Below, one piece after another: positions 24,441 through 37,399 of a DNA stretch of 64,000 nucleotides. The notes under the pieces are model-generated. The model saw only the letters and a program-made list of their open reading frames with translations. It had not been told where the DNA came from and did not search any database. Numbering within the stretch: position 1 is the first letter of the stretch; each line of letters begins with the position of its first letter. Source of the DNA: Zoroaster sp. YZ-2022. Taxonomy: Eukaryota; Echinodermata; Asteroidea; Forcipulatida; Zoroasteridae. Where the stretch lies: positions 14,063,695 through 14,127,694 of the forward strand of contig CM055820.1 in the NCBI GenBank assembly GCA_029582265.1, read 5' to 3'. A program made the translations under genes and the position numbers.

Positions 24441-27400
24441 CCTTCCACCAGTTTTAATTTCTATCCGGAAATCGGCCTAGTGGTTTTAATTCAGCCTTCC
24501 ATAAATTCCCATCTATTCAAGAAATCGGGCTAGTGATTTACCTTCACCATAAATTGCCCTGTGTTGAAAATCGGCCCTTGAATCAGCTGCAAGAACTTCC
24601 CGCAATCAATTTTGCAGGCTATAGAAATCCAGGCGTACTGGTGTTAGAACCTTCCGACTGAAGTCATCGGCGATTGTAACTGAAATCGGCCCTACCCCGT
24701 GTTGTCTTCAGACAAACGGAACAATTCCTGACTAGACGTGGAAATCGGGTCAAAACCTAACTAGTTGCTTTGCACCCCGATCACAGACGCTACCGATTGC
24801 AAACGAAATGTAGACTAACCGATGATCCGGCCTGAAGTATTTGAAGAATTGTACCTTCCCACTAAATTCCACATCTCTATGGAAATCGGCCTAGTGTTGA
24901 AACTTGATCACAAAAACATCCTCTTTCCTTGAAAAGGGTCAACCCTAGTGTTGTACCTTCCATAATTCCTGAAGGCGCTGTTCGAAAATCTGGCCTAGTG
25001 GTGGATTAGCAACATCGACTTTCCCCTCCGTGTCTAATTTTAATCCTTTTTATCAGCCTTTTGTACCTTCCATCCTTGGACATTCCCTACAGTAAATCGG
25101 CCAGCTTCTGTGGAAAACTATTCAAATATAATATAAAACTCTATGAAATTCGGCCCTAGTGTTTTGAAATAATTCCATAAAACTTCTCTCTATGATGAAA
25201 TCAGCCCTAGTGTTTCTCTTTTATAAATTCCTAAATTCGTGGAAGTGTTTGTGGCTTCCAAATTCAATGGGTATGAAAAATAAATACAATCAGTTTGTAC
25301 CTTCCATTCCCTCTGTAATGATCGGCACTAGGGCTATACCTTCCAATTGAAATTCTGCTCTATGAAAGGCCCCTCGAAGAAGTATTATATACTTCCCATA
25401 AATTAGACCACATCGTTAAATGGGAGCCCTAGTATTCCCATATTCACAGTAAATTTCCTGTCTTGCTTGAAAAGAGTCCAAAGACGATCTAGATGTTCAG
25501 TACCTTCCATAAATTCCTGCCTGTCGAAACTTACGGCGAGTGTTGTTACTTCCATAAACGTTCTCCTGAAAGCCCTAGTGTTGTCTAATTCAAATAAATT
25601 CCCTCTGTAACCTTTTTGGGGTCATGTGCCTTCCGCAATTCCTCTCAGTATACGATAAAAGTTCGTAGTGTTGTACCTTCCAAACTGAACTCTATACTGA
25701 AAATCATTTACTAACGTTCGTCTTGACCTTCCAGGTAAATTTTTGGGTGCAAATTAGTGCTTGTACCTTCCTTTTTCTCTGACCGATCAGCCCTAGTGTT
25801 GTACCTTTTTCCCTCTATGAAATCCCCAAGGTAGTGTATTCCCATAATTCCTCTCTGAAATGTTTGTAGTGTTTTTCAACGATCAAGAAAAATAATACCC
25901 ATGGTTTCCATTATTTTGGACATGATGGCCCCCCTGGATCAGATACCTTCCATGGTATTAGTGAAATCAGAATAGTGTGCGTTTAGGCATGGACTCAAAA
26001 GGACCAAAACTAGCAAATCATTCGACTAAGTGATCAATTGTGCCCTGCTGGCTGTGGCCAAGATGATTAGCCTCTCTATGTTGAAGGATCGGTAGTGTTG
26101 TACCCTTCCCCGAGCTCCGAGGTATTCTTCAGGTTTCTAATCTCAAATCGGACTAGTGTTCACTCCGTTCCATGGCATTATTGATAACCTTTTTTTTCTT
26201 GTTGCAATTTTTCGTGAGATATTGTACCTTTTATGCCATAAATAGGTACAGCAGATGTTGTGTAATGATTCTTTGCAACGGCCGTCGTTTTGCCTAAATG
26301 AAATCTCCTAGTGGCACCTTTCGATTAACTACGAGGTTTCATCTATTAAATCGACCAGGTTATTATTTGTAACTTCCCATGAATTTGAAATTTTTGCTCA
26401 TTTTTATTTTTACTCAATTTACCCAGGGGGCATCGTGCCCCAGGGCTGTTCCTGCACGGTATTGCGCATCACAATCAGAGCCCTAGACTTTCAAATCATT
26501 CCTCGTCTATGAAATCGGAAATCATAGACATTGACTGAAATTACTGGCAGGTTAGTTTATGAAATCAGCAGCAACGTGTATTGACCTGGAGGGTGTGAGG
26601 TAATTAACGTACGTGATCAGAGTTAATATGAAATCGGCCCTAATTGTACCTTCCCTGATAAGCAGAAAATGCCCTATGTTGAATCGGCCCTGACGATATT
26701 GTTGTACACTTAGCAAATTCCATGTTGTTGTTTCCAGCCAAATCGGCCTAGTCGTTGTACTGCAAATAATGGTAGTTCAATTGTAAGTGAAACACAAGGT
26801 TTTACATAAATGTCAAAATCGACCAAGTTGTGTTGTTCCGCGAACCGGGATTTTCACTCAAAAATTTGCATTTAGATTGGCCCTAATTTCCCGGTAGTCA
26901 TGTCATGAAATCGGCCTAGTGTATGGTACCTGAGAAGATAATCATTTCGTCCTGAAATGCAAATGTGTTGGTATTCACAGGTCTAGTTTCTATGATAGGC
27001 CTAGTGTATGTGCCTTCCATAACAGTTCTGTGAAATTAATTTGTACCTTGTAGATCTGAAATAAATGATCTTCCTTATAACAGCTGATGAAGCGAAACCA
27101 GGTGTATACCCTAAATTGTTCTATGAAAGTAGTATACTTATCGTTGTATGAAATATTTAGTGTTGACTGTTCCAGGTAACCAAAAATTAGTTACTACTCA
27201 TAAACAATTTTTCACAAAATCACCAGTTTTTCACTGCATAAGCAACTCCTATGAAATCAGGCCCTAGTGTTGTACCTTCCCATAAATTCCTCTCTATGTA
27301 AATCAGCCCTAGTGTTGTACCTTCCCATAAATTCCTCTCTATGTAGAATCAGTGCCCTAGTGTTGTACCTTCCATAAATTCCTCTCTAATCAATAATCGG

Positions 27401-30400
27401 CCCTAGTCTTGTACCTTCCATAAATTCCCTCTATGAAATCAGCCCTAGTGTTGTACCTTCCATAAATTCCTCTCTATGAAATCAGCCCTAGTGTTGTACC
27501 TTCCCATAAATTCCTCTCCTATGAAATCGGCCCTAGTGTTGTACCTTCCATAGAATTCCTACTCTGAGAAATCGGCCCCTAGTGTTGTACCTTCCATAAA
27601 TTCCCTCTATAGAAATCTGGCCCCTAGTGTTTGTACCTTCCCATAAATTCCTCTCTATGAAATCAGCCCTGGTGTTGTACCAGCTTCCCATAAATTCCCT
27701 CTATGAAATCGGCCCTAGTGTTGTGCCTTCCCATAAATTCCCTCTATGAAATCAGCCCTAGTGTTGTACCTTCCCGCCATAACTTCCCCTCTCTGAAATC
27801 GGCCCTAGTGTTGTACCTTCCCATAAATTCCTCTCTATGAAATCGGCCCTAGTGTTGTACCTTCCCATAAATTCCCCTCTATGAAATCGGCCCTAGTGTT
27901 GTACCTTCCCATAAATTCCTCTCTATGAAATCGGCCCTAGTGTTGTACCTTCCCATAAATTCCTCTCTATGAAATCGGCCCTAGTGTTGTACCTTCCCAT
28001 AAATTCCCCTCTATGAAATCGGCCCTAGTGTTGTACCTTCCCATAAATTCCTCTCTATGAAATCGGCCCCTAGTGTTGTACCTTCCACATAAATTCCTCT
28101 CTATGAAATCTGGCCCCTAGTGTTGTACCTTCCATAAATTCCTCTCTATGAAATCGGCCCCTAGTGTTGTACCTTCTCATAAATTCCCTCTATGAAATCG
28201 GCCCTAGTGTTGTACCTTCCATAAATTCCTCTCTGTAAATCGGCCCGTGTTGTACCTTCTCATAGAATTCCCCTCTGTAAATCGGCCTAGTGTTGTACCT
28301 TCCCATAAATTCCTCTCTGTAAATCGGCCATGCGATAGTGTTGTACCTTCCACCAAATTCCCCTCTATGAAATCGGCCCTAGTGTTGTACCTTCCCATAA
28401 CAAATTCCTCTCTCTATGAAATCGGCCCTGTGTTGTACCTTCTCATAAATTCCCCTCTATAGAAATCGACTAGTGTTGTACCTTCCCATAAATTCACCTC
28501 TATGAAATCGGCCCTAGTGTTGTACCTTCCCAAAAATTCCCTCTATGAAATCAGCCCCTAGTGTTGTACCTTCTCATAAATTCCCTCTATGAAATCAGCC
28601 CTAGTGTTGTACCCTTCTCATAAATTCCCTCTAGTAAATCAGGCCCTAGTGTTGTACCTTCCCCTCATAAATTCCCCTCTATGAAATCGGCCCTAGTGTT
28701 GTACCTTCCCATAAATTCCTCTCTATGAAATCCCCGGCCCCTAGTGTTGTAACCTTCTCTCTCATAAATTCCCTCTAGATATTTCATGAAATCGGCCCTA
28801 GTGTTGCCTTCCCATAAATTCCTCTCTGTAAGTCAGCCCGGTGTTGTACCTTCTCATAAATTCCCTCTACATGAAATCAGCCCTAGTGTTGTACCTTCCC
28901 ATAAAATTCCCCTCTATGAAATCAGCCCGTGTTTAGCACCTTCTCATAAAATTCCCTCTATGAAATCGGCCCTAGTGTTGTACCTTCCCATAAATTCCTC
29001 TATAGATGAAATCGGCCCGTGTTGTACCTTCTCATAAATTCCCTCTGAAATTAGCCCTAGTGTTGTACCTTCCCATAAATTCCTCTCTATGAAATCGGCC
29101 CGTGTTGTACCTTCTCATAAATTCCCCTCTATGAAATCGGCCTAATTTGTACCTTCCCATAAATTCCCTCTCTATATGAAATCGGCCCTAGTGTTGTACC
29201 AGCTTCCCATAAATTCCCTCTATGAAATCTGGCCCTAGTGTTGTACCTTCCCATAAATTCCCTCTATGAAATCGGCCCTAGTGGTGTACCTTCTCATAAA
29301 TTCCCTCCCTATGAAATCAGCCTAGTGTTGTAGCACCTTCCCATAAATTCCCTCTATGAAATCGGCCCTAGTGTTGTACCTTCCCATAAATTCCTCTCTA
29401 TCAAATCGGCCCTAGGTGTTGTACCTTCCCTTAAATTCCCTCTATGAAATCGGCCTAGTGTTGCTTCTTCCATAAATTCCTCTCTATGAAATCGGCCCTA
29501 GTGTTGTACCTTCTCATAAATTCCTCTCTATGAAATCGGCCCTAGGTGTTGTACCTTCCCATAAATTCCCTCTGTAAGAAATCGGCCCTAATTACGTGTT
29601 GTACCTTCTCATAAATTCCCTCTATGAAATCGGCCCTAGTGTGTACCTTCCCATAAATTCCCTCTATGAAATCGGCCATTCCTAGTGTTGTACCTTCATA
29701 AATTCCCTCTATGAAGAATCGGCCCGTGTTGTACCTTCTCATAAATTCCCCTCTATGAAATCGGCCCTAGTGTTGTACCTTCCCATAAATTCCCCTCTAT
29801 GAAATCGGCCCTAGTGTTGTACCTTCCCATAAATTCCTCTCTATGAAATCGGCCCTAGTGTTGTACCTTCCCATAAATTCCTCTCTATGAAATCGGCCCT
29901 AGTGTTGTACCTTCCCATAAATTCCCCTCTATGAAATCGGCCCTAGTGTTGTACCTTCCCATAAATTCCTCTCTATGAAATCGGCCCTAGTGTTGTACCT
30001 TCCCATAAATTCCCCTCTATGAAATCGGCCCTAGTGTTGTACCTTATCATAAATTCCCCTCTATGAAATCGGCCCTAGTGTTGTACCTTATCATAAATTC
30101 CTCTCTATGAAATCGGCCCTAGTGTTGTACCTTATCATAAATTCCCCTCTATGAAATCGGCCCTAGTGTTGTACCTTCCCATAAATTCCTCTCTATGAAA
30201 TCGGCCCTAGTGTTGTACCTTCTCATAAATTCCCCTCTATGAAATCGGCCCTAGTGTTGTACCTTCCCATAAATTCCCCTCTATGAAATCGGCCCTAGTG
30301 TTGTACCTTCTCATAAATTCCCCTCTATGAAATCGGCCCTAGTGTTGTACCTTCCCATAAATTCCCCTCTATGAAATCGGCCCTAGTGTTGTACCTTCCC

Positions 30401-30460
30401 ATAAATTCCCCTCTATGAAATCGGCCCTAGTGTTGTACCTTCTCATAAATTCCCCTCCCC
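24440..30460. repeat. 44-bp satellite array, decayed to the left
   Basis: The unit is about 44 bp, for example TATGAAATCGGCCCTAGTG followed by TTGTACCTTCCCATAAATTC and CTCTC. From 29.75 to 30.46 kb units are nearly identical, alternating CTCTC/CCCTC and CCCAT/ATCAT/CTCAT variants. From 27.24 to 29.75 kb single-base indels accumulate. From 24.44 to 27.24 kb only scattered CGGCCCTAGTG and CCTTCCATAAATTC words survive among unrelated sequence. ORFs within are repeat artefacts. Confidence 0.93.
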
Positions 30461-30770
30461 GTTCAATATTTTGTAGGTGTATATATACCTCTGGCTAGTG
30501 CGCGCTTACCAGCCAATCAGTCTATAGGTACCTACATGCACATTGTACACATACAGTACATGTATTACAGTATTATCAGCATTTCGTGAGCGGAATTTTC
30601 CGGGCCACTGGGAATCGATGCGGGCCAGGGTTACCATACCGGTAAGCGCTCACTACAACAGCATTTGTCAATAGGCTACAATTTGAATGGTGGACAGTAG
30701 GCCTGACTGATCACTCATTCTATAGCATGACTCCCCGGGTTATAACACTGAGAGTGCGTTTGCTATACAG

Positions 30771-31994
30771 AATGGTAGCAATAGAAAAGGGCCGTTCCCA
30801 CCTATCTGTATCTAAAGGCTATTGAAAAGTCACACAAAGCTGAAATAACTTCCATTGCTCGAACATAAAGAGTGCACTATGGTAAAATCTACACGATTTC
30901 ACATAGTCTTGGTTCAAAACTGTGTTTGTATGTTTATAATACACGATCCCACGGCGCTTCACGGACGCTACAATCACGAACCGCTACCAAACACAGTCTT
31001 GGGAACTTCGTATAATCTCCCCCCCCCCCGAAAATGGGGGGTACCACTACGCATGCGTCAATTTGAAATGCTAGCGCGGCCCACGCGCACACGCATAAAC
31101 AACAACGGACTGCCATGAAATTGTCGATCAGTGAACACGGCCCGGCAGTCCGTTGTTTATGCGCGTGCGCACCAAAAATGTGGGCCGCGCAAGCATTTCA
31201 AATTGATGCATGCGTAGTAGTTTCCTCGTTTTCAGTGGGAGATTATATGAAGTTCCCAAGATAGCGGTTCGTGTGTGTGGTAGCAGTTCGTGATTGTAGC
31301 GTTCGCATTGGCATAGCCACGGGGGTGCCCCCAACGAAAAAATCCCGATAGTCTCCCCCCCCCCCCCCACTGAAAAAGTCCTGGCTACGCCGCTGAGCGT
31401 TCGTGTAGCGCCGTCGGATCGTGTATCAAAAACATACAAACAAAGTTTTGAACCAAGACTAGATTTCACCCTGCATACAGTCAGAAGATTCTAGGCTACG
31501 GTCTACCTAGCCTAATGACCTCTGTTTATGTATACACGAAGGCAACTGTAAAACCTTGGGTATGGCAACAAACAGTCTACTGTCTTACAAACCTTTATTT
31601 TTCACTAATAGTTCAGAGCATATCACCAATATACAGACAAAACATGCGTCTAAAACTAAGGGCATTACTAAATCAAATCATACGTTCGTCCTCACCCATA
31701 AGGCTAACAAAAAGGTCAACTTTAAGTTTTAGATTTTTTTTTCACAACTTAATTAATTCAAAATAAAAAGCAAAAAGCTAATTTCCAATGTTTTCTTCTT
31801 TTATTTATATTTAATTGTTATTTTCCTTTTATTTCTTTTCAATTTGTTATTTTCCTTTTATTTCTTTTTAATTTGTTGATACAAAAAAGAACTTGCTTTT
31901 ACCTTTTGTAAAGGAACAAAAGTTGGGCCATGTCCAAATGACAGACTAAGGCTTCGGCTATGGCTATGGCTATGGCCGTTGGCAACACGCGCTA

Positions 31995-31997
<3 letters not shown>
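30771..31997. repeat. foldback element, copy 1 of 3
   Basis: A near-palindrome centred near 31130: GATTTCAC(C/A)TAGTCTTGG at about 30895 is mirrored at about 31465, and the arms share CGTTCACTGATC-type, GCGTCAATTTGAAATGC and CACGAACCGCTACC blocks. One arm carries a hAT-like end. An AT-rich tail with TTTTCCTTTTATTTC repeats follows. Related copies lie at 53885-55098 and 56428-57300. Confidence 0.75.

Positions 31998-32037
<40 letters not shown>
31998..32037. repeat. (AAT)n tract
   Basis: About 13 AAT units, probably the tail of an older minus-strand LINE or SINE, since the next bases resemble a CR1/L2-type 3' end (TATAATGCGCC). Confidence 0.85.
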
Positions 32038-32041
<4 letters not shown>

Positions 32042-32215
32042 GCATTTATAATGCGCCGTCTATCTAGGCATGCCTATTCCGAGGCGCAACGATTAACACA
32101 GCAAAAGTATGAACATTATAGAAAGTACACACATACACATAGATATACATGTACATGTATAGGCCAACATATGCATACATACACACATGCACATACACAT
32201 ACCATATACATAATA

Positions 32216-32755
32216 ATAATAATAATAATGTATAGATTTATATAGCGCACGTATCCACCAACTAAGTGGCGCTCAAGGCGCATTATATTATTATCCCTGC
32301 TCATAAGGCTCATAAGGCTCATAAGGCTCATAAATCATTCCTGAAACCATCTCAGCTCCCTGGGGAGTATACAGCTCAATTGCTGCCATTTCTAGCGCAT
32401 ATAGAGCAAACCATCTCTGCCTTCACAGGTACCCATTTAACCCCTGGGTGGAGAGAAGCAATTATGGTTAAGTGTCTTGCTCAAGGACACAGGTGTCACG
32501 GCCGGGGCTCGAACCCACACTCTGCTGCTGGCAACACCAGAACTTGAGTTCAGTGCGCTAGACCGCACGACAATCCACTTTACGTGCATTATACAACACA
32601 CGGGACCTACGGCTTTACGTCCCATCCGAAGGACGAAGCAATTATGGTTAAGTACCTTGCTCAAGGTACACAAGTGTCACGACCGGGGCTCGAACCCACA
32701 CCCTGCTGCTGGCAACACCAGAACTTGAGTTCGGTGCGCTAGACCGCTCGGCCAC
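32216..32755 (-). mobile_element. tRNA-headed SINE with CR1/L2-like tail
   Basis: On the minus strand a tRNA-like head (GGTCTAGCGCAC A-box-like, GGTTCGAGCCCC B-box) leads into TTGAGCAAG..ACTTAACC, a CCAGGGGTTAAATGGG body and the end GCGCTATATAAATC plus (ATT)n. The head is present twice (about 32637-32755 and 32459-32575), so one SINE is nested in or tandem with another. The last dozen bases match the 3' end of the LINE at 53.8 kb, suggesting shared reverse transcriptase. Confidence 0.65.
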
Positions 32756-33416
32756 GACACTCCATATACACATATACACACATATACACACATATACACA
32801 TATTAACTAAAGATATATATGTAAAACAAAAATCAAGCAAAACATTACGTATATGTATTACATTACATACATATTCAAAAATCAAGCACAATAAGCAGTC
32901 TTAAATAAATGAGTCTTTAAATTGTTCTTGAAAACATTGATTGAACTGCAACTGCGAAGTTCTACTGGCAAGTCATTCCAAAGTTTAGGAGCAGCTGCAT
33001 AAAATGCACGATCACCATATGAAGATGCAGTCCTAGGAACAGTCAGAAGAAATTTATCAGTAGATCGTAAAGTGCGTTTGGGAACATATGGAGAAAGAAG
33101 TTCACTTATATACTTTGGTGCCATGTTATGAAGTGATTTCCAAGTGAGCAATATGAGTTTAAATTGAATCCTTTGACGAATCGGTAGCCAGTGGAGTTTT
33201 AAAATTGGAGAGATAATGATCAAACTTGCTAGTCCTGGTTAACATGTGTGCTGCAGAGTTTTGGGCATGTTGGAGCTTATTTAGCTGTTTATCAGTGACG
33301 CCATACAGTAGGGAGTTTCCATTGTCTAATCTTGACGTCACTAAAGCGTGGATCAAAGTAGCTGCTGTATCGTTATCCAAAACCTTACGAATTTTGTTAA
33401 TGTTCCTAATATGGAA

Positions 33417-34745
33417 CTATGTTGATTTACAGACGTTCTTGATATGATCATCCATAGATAGCGTGCTGTCAAAGATAATTCCCAGATTACGAGCATTAGG
33501 AGAAGCATGGATTGATGAGGACACTATTTGAAAACATTTGTTTGTGGGTCTAGATTGATGATATTTTGAGGTAATTACAATAAGCTCAGTCTTATCATCA
33601 TTTAATTTCAGTTTATTCAATGTCATCCAAGATTTGATATCCTTGATACATGATTCAATGCGTTTGCGAGTAGCTATTTCATCTTCAGTATTATACAAAT
33701 CAAATGACAGATAAAGTTGCGTATCATCCGCATACATGTGAACTTGAAGATCATGCTTGCGGGCAATATTAGCGATGGGGGCGGAATATATAGTGAAGAA
33801 TAGAGGCCCTAATACAGAGCCTTGTGGGACGCCAAAGAGAAGTGAGATGATTGAAGATAAGCAGCCACTAATGTTGACAGCTTGCATTCTACCACTCAAA
33901 TATGATTGAATCCATTCCAGGGCTTTGCCTTTGACACCAATAGATGAGAGCCGTGAAAGGAGGATATTATGGTCGATGGTGTCAAAGGCAGCAGACAAAT
34001 CTAGTAGCACCAGAAACACACAACGTTTGTTGTCCATAGCATGGAGAATATCATTTTGTACACGTAATAACAAGGCTGTCTCAGTTCCATGATTTTGTCT
34101 GTAGGCAGATTGGGAAGGCTCGAAAAGATTATTAGAAGCAAGATGATCTGATAGACGGCTGGATACTATTTTTTCAATGATCTTTGAAACGAATGCCAGA
34201 TTTGAGACTGGTCGGTAGTTCTTTAAGTTTTCAGAGTCTAATGATGGTTTCTTGAGAAGGGGTGTCACAAGAGCAGTTTTGAAGCATGATGGAAAAGTAG
34301 CAGACTGCAGCGAAATGTTAACAATCATTGTAATAACGGGAACAAGTAGGTTTAGATGTTTCTTTAAGAGCCAAGTAGGTATTGGATCAGAATCACAAGA
34401 TTTTGGTGGTGAAGCAGCGATTATTTTATTAATTTCATCTTCAGATGCAGGTAGAAAAACTTCGAGATTTGAATTCAAATTATCGTAGTGCATGTTTTGA
34501 GAAATTGTAGAAACACCGCTAATATAAACATCTACAGAAGTATCGAGGTCCTCTCGTATTTTGGCAATTTTAGAAATGAAGAACTTGTTGAATTTCTCTG
34601 CCAGTTCTGTTTTACAATTATGAGAAGGAAGTTTAGATTTCCCTTTTTGATGTAGAAGTTGTTCAACAATCTTAAAGAGTTCTTTTTGATCGGTACAACT
34701 TGATATTTTGTTCCTATAATATGAAGCTTTTGCATCATTTATCAT
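33417..34745 (-). pseudogene. reverse transcriptase of LINE copy 1
   Basis: A 442-codon open stretch of a larger ORF2. RT signatures are visible: NYRPVSNLAF, LLDLSAAFDTIDH (motif A, catalytic Asp), GVPQGSVLGP, and YADDTQLY (catalytic Asp pair). The upstream coding frame continues without a Met to about 34900 before a frame break, and downstream the conserved C-terminal tail continues in other frames (33380-33159 and 33223-32882). Domain order and motifs match CR1/L2 elements. It acts, when intact, by target-primed reverse transcription. Confidence 0.88.
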
Positions 34746-34831
34746 GGTGTAAACTTGCTGACGTTGAGTTTTGAAGATTTCACGGTCAACTTCTAACCTG
34801 GTTTTTCGCCATTTCCTTTCAAGTCTTTTTC

Positions 34832-35713
34832 TTAACTTCTTTGCAGCATCAATTTCAGGGGAGTTCCATGGATTGGAAAGCCGAATTGTAATGTTGCGTG
34901 TTTTAAGGGGGCATGCTTTTCCAAAATGCTTGCAAGCGATGAATTATAATGATTAACAACAGATTCCAAATTTAACGACGTATCAGAAATTGACAATATT
35001 TGTTCTAAATCATGAGAAAATTCAGCATGGTCAAGTGTTTTGAGTTTTCTGTAAGAAATTCGCTGTTTCATTGGTGGAGGCTTACTAAGGTTCAATTTGC
35101 AGTGAATTGCAGCATGATCTGTTAACAGACAGTCAACTTTCACAGAATCCACAAGATTATCAGAGGCACGCGCGATAATTAAATCCAAAACATGTCCACT
35201 GATGTGAGTTGGTGAAGTAACAAATTGATCAAGGTTGGAGACTGCGATGATTTCTTTCAGGTAATTGGTATCAGAATCATTTGAAGATTCAAAATGAAAA
35301 TTAAAATCTCCAACAATTAGGAGTTTACACTTTGAAGCAGACAATAAGCTAATGAAGTCAGCGAATTCATGAAGAAAAACTTGAGATGTTATGCGATTCT
35401 TCTTACTGTACGGTGGTCTGTATATCACAACTAGTTTGACTGGGGAAGATGTTCCTTGGAAAGTCAAGTCACAGCATAGACTTTCAAACGATGAAGCGCT
35501 ATGATCCGTAAAAGTACGTCTGATGATTGAAGACTTGTGTAGAATAGCTACACCGCCACCAGGCCTATCAGGTCGGGGAACATGGTATATATCATATCCA
35601 GGCATACATAACTCTCCAATGACTTTTTTGTTAGAGTTGGGATCCAATGAAAGCCAGGTTTCAACCAAAGCAATGAGATCAAAATCCATTTCCGAGAAAT
35701 AATCAGTAAGCAC
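34832..35713 (-). pseudogene. apurinic-type endonuclease of LINE copy 1
   Basis: A 293-codon open stretch with the exonuclease-endonuclease-phosphatase fold: ETWL (metal-binding Glu), VVIYRPPYS, VGDFNFHF (Asp/Asn) and LTDHAAIHC (catalytic His). NAQS at the start of the fold lies in the preceding ORF, separated by a frame break near 35725. It would nick target DNA for retrotransposition. Its last ~20 codons are out of frame relative to the reverse transcriptase. Confidence 0.88.
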
Positions 35714-36252
35714 GGTATAGACTTGTTATTAACTGCATGACTGGGCGTTTAGGACACAAAGGTTAACACTTCTTTCGCCAAAGTTTTGTTTTTCATCAAT
35801 AGTAGTAAATGAAGTTCCAGTTTCATTATGTATGTCATTGATTGTGGTATCACGTGGTATGGAAATGTCATGACAATTATGCCATTTGCGGCGCCCACCT
35901 CTTTTTCCCTTGGGGCAACAGTTAGTTATTCCCTGAGTTTTGATATGGGTCCACAATGATTGAGGCAGTGGTGGAGAAGATTTCTTATTATATTTGTTGA
36001 GTGCCAGAAGTTGATCTTGATTGTAAACAATCCGAGGTTTAGTCTGATGTGATCCAGTAGTTTCATATTTATTTCCAGTTGATAAGGGACCAGGGTTTGG
36101 ATTTATATCACCTGATACAAGAAGATTAACCTGGAAAGTTGCATTTGTATTTCCATAATATGGTATTCTAGTTCCAAGGAATTTTTTGTGATGAAGAAGT
36201 TTATGGTGTACATGTATATTCCCATACTGTGGGCAGACATACTCATGATCAT

Positions 36253-37303
36253 CAACGGCGGATCCAGGGGGGGGCCAACGGGGGCCATGGCCCCCCAAAA
36301 AAAACCGAAGCTGTACGCCCCCCCCCCAAAAAAAAAGAAAAGAAAAGAAGAAAAAAAAGGGGGAAAAAGAGAGACAAAACAAAACCCCACAACTTTACGC
36401 CCCCTCCTTGTGCAGCTAAGTCTTGCTTATACGTTCAGCTTTTGTTAAAGTATGCAAATTACAACACACTGATTGGCTACATGAATGTGTTCATAATCCT
36501 ACTCACGATCCAACATTGCCACAAAATTTGCAATGGTAGTTTGTGCAGTTAAGCCAAGCTGCATTAGACGAGGCGTACACGGTGATTGTATGCATGGCTT
36601 ATGCACACGCGACTGGTTGTGTGGGGTTTCCTGGATATTAGGTGAGCCATGCAACGTCCGCAATGTAGGCCTACGTTTAGACTTGGCGCGAACATCGCGT
36701 GCATAAAACGCATTTTGTTAGCGGTACTCCCGATATCAAATGCAGAGTCAGAGCGCATTTTCTCCAAGGTGGAGCGTACCCTGACTGCTTTGCGTTCAAC
36801 CATGAGAGAGGATCGCCTGGAGTCTCTCATCCTCCTTCAAGCTCATCGTGACCGTCTCCCAACCACCACTCGGGTTATTGAGTACTTCGCCACAAGCGGT
36901 GTCCATCGATTGAACTTTAGTTTCTTGCTTTAACTGATTGTTGTTGTTTCCTCCAATCGCCACATTTTGCCATACAGGTATTTCAACGACCATTATAGGG
37001 CTCATATACAGTGGAAAAAGCTAATCTATTTATGAATAATATTTGTCCGCTCAGAGCAACCAGAAGCTAAGCATTTCCGGAAACCCTGCATTAGTCAAGT
37101 GGTTAGACCGCAGGACCTAGCCTACAATCACAAGGTTGCGGGTTCAAATCCAAAGCTTATCACTGAAATTTCATACTAAATCAAGTATTGTCGTCTAGAC
37201 CCACAAAACAAACAAACCCCACCAGAAACGTTTTGCGCTCGCAAATACGCCCCTCCACTGAGCATTTGGCCCCCCCTAAACTTTGGGCCTAGATCCGCCG
37301 TTG
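36253..37303 (+). mobile_element. hAT element, 1051 bp, inside LINE copy 1
   Basis: TIR CAACGGCGGATCCAGG at the left and its complement, with one mismatch, at the right. A perfect 8-bp duplication ATGATCAT flanks it (36245-36252, 37304-37311). Polypurine and poly-C tracts adjoin the left end. It carries the 3' end of a transposase gene (36649-36933) and a tRNA-like stretch at about 37090-37155 (GTGGTTAGACCGC, GCGGGTTCAAATCC), so a SINE head has probably been acquired. It is internally deleted and non-autonomous. Confidence 0.9.
36649..36933 (+). pseudogene. hAT transposase C-terminal dimerisation remnant
   Basis: The 94-codon ORF contains LPISNAESERIFSKVERT and LRSTMREDRLESLILLQAHR, the hAT family C-terminal dimerisation signature. 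The catalytic RNase H part is absent, so it is a fragment. The pattern is closest in style to the hAT-Tip100/ZMYM-like group, by memory only. Confidence 0.8.
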
Positions 37304-37399
37304 ATGATCATAGAGGTAAATTTGTCCTGTGCACAGGAGCAAGATGAAAAGGAGTGCCTGCTGTGCAGCCATTGTTCCAGTCCAAGTATAGTTAAATCC

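Larger units (their letters stand above)
32880..37372 (-). mobile_element. CR1/L2-like non-LTR retrotransposon, copy 1 (broken)
   Basis: The minus-strand order is hydrophobic leader, 2A-like motif, endonuclease, reverse transcriptase, C-terminal tail domain (LHWLPIRQRI ... LWNDLP ... LKTHLF). It is interrupted by a hAT element at 36253-37303 and by several frame breaks (near 35725, 34900, 33417, 33200). It is not expected to be active. Confidence 0.85.
35729..37372 (-). pseudogene. N-terminal part of LINE protein: signal-like leader and 2A-like motif
   Basis: A Met at 37372 opens a hydrophobic leader (MAAQQALLFILLLCTG). The coding sequence is then split by a hAT element; after it the same frame resumes (with one copy of the 8-bp duplication counted) and reaches GDINPNPGP at 36112-36086. 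This resembles 2A peptides (D-V/I-E-x-N-P-G-P) with E replaced by N. A basic, proline-rich linker (GKRGGRRKW) follows before NAQS. The exposed ORF downstream of the hAT element appears longer because it reads into hAT DNA. Confidence 0.7.

Noticed and set aside
27240..30460. CRISPR-like look of regular repeats
   Set aside because: The units are head-to-tail without unique spacers, no cas genes exist, and the genome is eukaryotic; it is a satellite.
31979..32245. ORF with a run of 12-13 Asn
   Set aside because: It is translation of the (AAT)n tail and neighbouring microsatellites.
37090..37155. tRNA gene candidate
   Set aside because: A- and B-box-like words are present but no complete cloverleaf or anticodon arm could be drawn, and it lies inside a hAT element; a SINE head is more likely. 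The same applies to 32459-32755 on the minus strand.
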